The notes below the pieces were generated by a model. It had not been told where the DNA came from, ran no database searches, and saw nothing but the letters and a program-made list of their open reading frames with translations. A stretch of 7,640 bases of DNA from Deltaproteobacteria bacterium (lineage in GTDB: Bacteria > Desulfobacterota > Binatia > Binatales > Binataceae): positions 1-7,640 of the forward strand of contig JAJZAG010000184.1 in the NCBI GenBank assembly GCA_021799555.1. The letters are read 5' to 3'. This document shows, piece by piece, positions 5,874 to 7,640 of this stretch. The stretch's first letter is position 1. Every line of letters begins with the position of its first letter. Made by a program: the position numbers and the translations under genes.

Positions 5874-7121
5874 TCAGATGTTCTCGACGATCGCCTTGCC
5901 GAACTCCGAGCACTTGAGCAGCTTCGCGCCGGTCATCAGGCGCTCGAAATCGTAGGTAACGGTTTTGTTCGCGATCGTCCTTTCGAGTCCGCGCACGATC
6001 CCATCGGCCGCTTCCTGCCATCCCATATGCTCGAACATCAGCACGCCCGACAGGATCACCGAACCCGGATTCACCTTGTCCTGATTGGCGTACTTGGGCG
6101 CGGTTCCGTGCGTCGCCTCGAAGATCGCGTGACCCGTGATGTAGTTGATATTCGCGCCGGGAGCGATTCCGATTCCACCGACCTGAGCGGCGAGCGCGTC
6201 GGACAGGTAATCGCCGTTCAAGTTCATCGTCGCCACGACGTCGAATTCATCGGGACGCGTCAGCACTTGTTGCAGCGTGATATCCGCAATCGCGTCCTTG
6301 ACCAGAAGCTGTCCGGCTGGCGGATTTCCACCGCAGTCGTCCCATCCTACCGCCTTGCCCTTGTACTCGCGCCTGACGAGATCGTAGCCCCAGTCGCGGA
6401 ACGCGCCTTCGGTGAACTTCATGATGTTGCCCTTATGGACGAAGGTCACGCTCTTGCGTTTATGGCGGATCGCGTAGTCAAGCGCGGCGCGAATCAGGCG
6501 CTCGGAGCCTTCGCGCGAAACCGGCTTGATTCCGATGCCGGAAGTATTTGGGAAGCGGATATTCTTAACGCCCATCTCTTCGCGCAGGAACTTGATGAGC
6601 TTGGTCGCTTCGGGCGACTGCGCGGGCCATTCGATTCCCGCATAGATATCCTCGGTGTTCTCCCGGAAGATGACCACGTCGAGCTTCTCGGGATGCTTGA
6701 CGGGACTCGGCACGCCCGCAAAGTAACGCACCGGACGCAGGCACACGTAGAGATCGAGCATCTGGCGCAGCGCGACGTTGAGCGAGCGGATTCCGCCGCC
6801 GATCGGGGTTGTCAGCGGGCCCTTGATTCCGACCAGAAATTCCTTGAAAGCCTCGACCGTCTCGTCGGGCAGCCAGGTGTTCTGCTCCTTGAACGGCTTC
6901 TCGCCGGCGTAAACTTCCATCCACGCGATCTTGCGCTTGCCGCCATAGACCTTGGCGACCGCGTTATCGAAAACGTACTGCGAGGCGCGCCAGATATCGG
7001 GGCCGGTACCGTCGCCTTCGATAAACGGGATTATCGGGCGATCGGGAACATTGAGAGTCTGATTTTGGCCGAGGGTGATCTTCTGCCCGTCGGCGGGAAC
7101 CTTGATGTGTTTGTAAGCCAT
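5874..7121 (-). CDS. icd: NADP-dependent isocitrate dehydrogenase
   Basis: Catalyses oxidative decarboxylation of isocitrate to 2-oxoglutarate with NADP+ in the tricarboxylic acid cycle, in the cytoplasm, as a homodimer with Mg2+ or Mn2+. The 415 residues align almost colinearly with E. coli Icd. Substrate-site residues are present: GGIRSLNVALRQ with Ser113, the arginines of LRPVRY (129 and 132), Tyr160 in RENTEDIYAG, and Lys230 in FVHKGNIMKF. Metal-binding aspartates are in NLNGDYLSDAL (Asp304, Asp308), with Asp280 in AIADITLQQ from the other subunit. NADP preference is shown by Lys343-Tyr344 in HGTAPKYANQDK and by Tyr390/Arg394 in TVTYDFERL. Ser113 is the residue phosphorylated by AceK in E. 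coli; whether such a kinase exists here cannot be seen. The ATG has AGGCG about five bases upstream. The gene probably has its own promoter. Confidence 0.98.
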   Translation of the reverse strand: MAYKHIKVPADGQKITLGQNQTLNVPDRPIIPFIEGDGTGPDIWRASQYVFDNAVAKVYGGKRKIAWMEVYAGEKPFKEQNTWLPDETVEAFKEFLVGIKGPLTTPIGGGIRSLNVALRQMLDLYVCLRPVRYFAGVPSPVKHPEKLDVVIFRENTEDIYAGIEWPAQSPEATKLIKFLREEMGVKNIRFPNTSGIGIKPVSREGSERLIRAALDYAIRHKRKSVTFVHKGNIMKFTEGAFRDWGYDLVRREYKGKAVGWDDCGGNPPAGQLLVKDAIADITLQQVLTRPDEFDVVATMNLNGDYLSDALAAQVGGIGIAPGANINYITGHAIFEATHGTAPKYANQDKVNPGSVILSGVLMFEHMGWQEAADGIVRGLERTIANKTVTYDFERLMTGAKLLKCSEFGKAIVENI

Positions 7122-7137
7122 TTCGCCTGCTACAATT

Positions 7138-7147
7138 CCTCGCGAGG
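7138..7147. repeat. Perfect palindrome in the icd leader
   Basis: CCTCGCGAGG is a 10-base perfect inverted repeat 16 bases upstream of the icd start codon, between the candidate promoter and the ribosome binding site. It could be a regulator half-site pair or a small RNA fold. Such palindromes also arise by chance in GC-rich DNA. Confidence 0.3.
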
Positions 7148-7212
7148 TAAATTCGCGCCCGACGCCGTGACACCTTCGCCAATCGGATCGCGTTCAATCC
7201 GTGATGCGCCCA

Positions 7213-7242
7213 ATCATATAAGAGCCATTTCCCGTTTTCCAA
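7213..7242 (-). promoter_or_regulatory. Candidate sigma70-like promoter of icd
   Basis: The minus strand has TTGGAA (7237-7242, 4 of 6 to the -35 consensus), an 18-base spacer, and TATGAT (7213-7218, 5 of 6 to the -10 consensus). It lies in a locally AT-richer stretch, unusual for this window. Transcription would start near 7206 and give a leader of about 85 bases before icd. Confidence 0.45.
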
Positions 7243-7490
7243 CTGAACCATCGACTGCGCCGGCTCACGCACGCGTCGAGGGACGCCTGACGGCGCGCGC
7301 CAATCGCGATGGGTTCGTTTCATCGGATTTGGCGGGGCGTCGGCAAAAATTCTCGCGGCGGATACGGGAAAACCCGCGCGCCTCGATGGCTCCGCTCGGC
7401 AAAATCGGACCTCTCGCATCGCCATGCGATATCCCGACGGCGCCGCCGCGCACACCACCCCTTCGCCAAGCCGTCCGAGGCGCCCTGCCG

Positions 7491-7640
7491 TCATGGTCCG
7501 TATGCGCCGGATTTGTCCGCAATTCGCGCCGCCCCAAAAAGCGCCGCGCATGCTCCGATAACCCCCGCGCCAGCGGGGATCGTTTCGCTCCGCAACTGCC
7601 GAACCACCGCTTGTGCGTGCCCCTTCCACAACCCGATTAT
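7491..7640 (-). CDS. Possible 3' end of an unrecognised gene, cut by the window edge
   Basis: From the right edge a minus-strand frame of 49 codons ends with TGA at 7491-7493. Its composition is more protein-like than the competing frame, with frequent GCG as in the other genes here, and it contains a hydrophobic Ala/Gly-rich stretch (IPAGAGVIGACAALFGAA) followed by a polar end (RIADKSGAYGP). The pattern GAGVIGA-A faintly recalls the C-terminal ends of ROK-type sugar kinases, but that is too weak for an assignment. It could be non-coding. Confidence 0.3.
   Translation of the reverse strand: MIGLWKGHAQAVVRQLRSETIPAGAGVIGACAALFGAARIADKSGAYGP

Larger units (their letters stand above)
7122..7490. 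other. Intergenic region upstream of icd
   Basis: These 369 bases contain the icd ribosome binding site, the palindrome and the candidate promoter. Beyond about 7250 I see no recognisable gene, RNA gene or repeat. A minus-strand frame runs open from 7629 through this region into icd, but its product is rich in Arg, Gly and Trp in the manner of a frame-shifted reading of GC-rich DNA, and it would overlap icd by 158 bases, so I do not call it a gene. Confidence 0.5.

Noticed and set aside
6964..7629. A 221-codon minus-strand frame upstream of and into icd
   Set aside because: It overlaps the unquestionable icd start by 158 bases in another frame, and its product is Arg/Gly/Trp-rich with no family pattern, typical of a shifted reading.
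7491..7640. A CRISPR array suggested by the I-E-like palindrome
   Set aside because: Only one copy is visible, with no repeat at the expected spacing to either side and no cas genes; an array cannot be supported.
7250..7640. A tRNA or other structured RNA gene in the right-hand intergenic region
   Set aside because: No T-arm consensus, anticodon arm or acceptor pairing could be found on either strand by eye.

Overview
The window is GC-rich (visibly about 60 percent, not counted) bacterial chromosome with dense coding. Six complete genes lie on the minus strand, one partial gene on the plus strand reads out of the left edge, and about 0.5 kb at the right edge holds no complete gene. Two genes encode lipoproteins with clear lipoboxes and one has a Sec-type signal peptide. 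Together with an E. coli-type NADP-dependent isocitrate dehydrogenase this points to a Gram-negative (diderm) bacterium. The heavy use of GCG, ATC and CGATCG-like words reminds me of uncultivated soil lineages such as Binatota or relatives, but that is only an impression. I see no mobile element, phage gene, tRNA, rRNA or CRISPR array.

Layout in the direction of minus-strand transcription, from high to low coordinate: (1) 7122-7640 is a leader and intergenic region. It has a plausible sigma70-like promoter for icd, and the last 150 bases may be the 3' end of an unrecognised gene. (2) icd, 5874-7121. (3) An 86-base gap with a GC-only hairpin. (4) A DUF3313-like lipoprotein, 5029-5787, whose end overlaps by 11 bases the TTG start of (5), an M48-family lipoprotein metalloprotease with a C-terminal LysM-like segment, 3528-5039. 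(6) A 76-base gap. (7) A secreted protein with a methionine-rich N-terminal part and a conserved His/Cys/aromatic C-terminal part, 2660-3451. Its stop codon touches the ribosome binding site of (8), a NatA-type ABC ATPase, 1748-2653. The ATPase gene overlaps by 8 bases (9), a NatB-type ABC-2 permease, 478-1755. The permease gene converges on, and overlaps by 23 bases, a GNAT acetyltransferase gene, 3-500, on the plus strand.

Functionally there are three blocks: central metabolism (icd), a pair of envelope lipoproteins probably concerned with outer-membrane or periplasmic protein quality control, and a three-gene cluster that may couple a putative metal-binding extracytoplasmic protein to an ABC exporter. 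The last block is the most interesting part. The proteins are recognisable as families, but the tight linkage of the Met-rich protein to the exporter suggests a functional unit I cannot name. Nothing in the window clearly shows a wholly new system.
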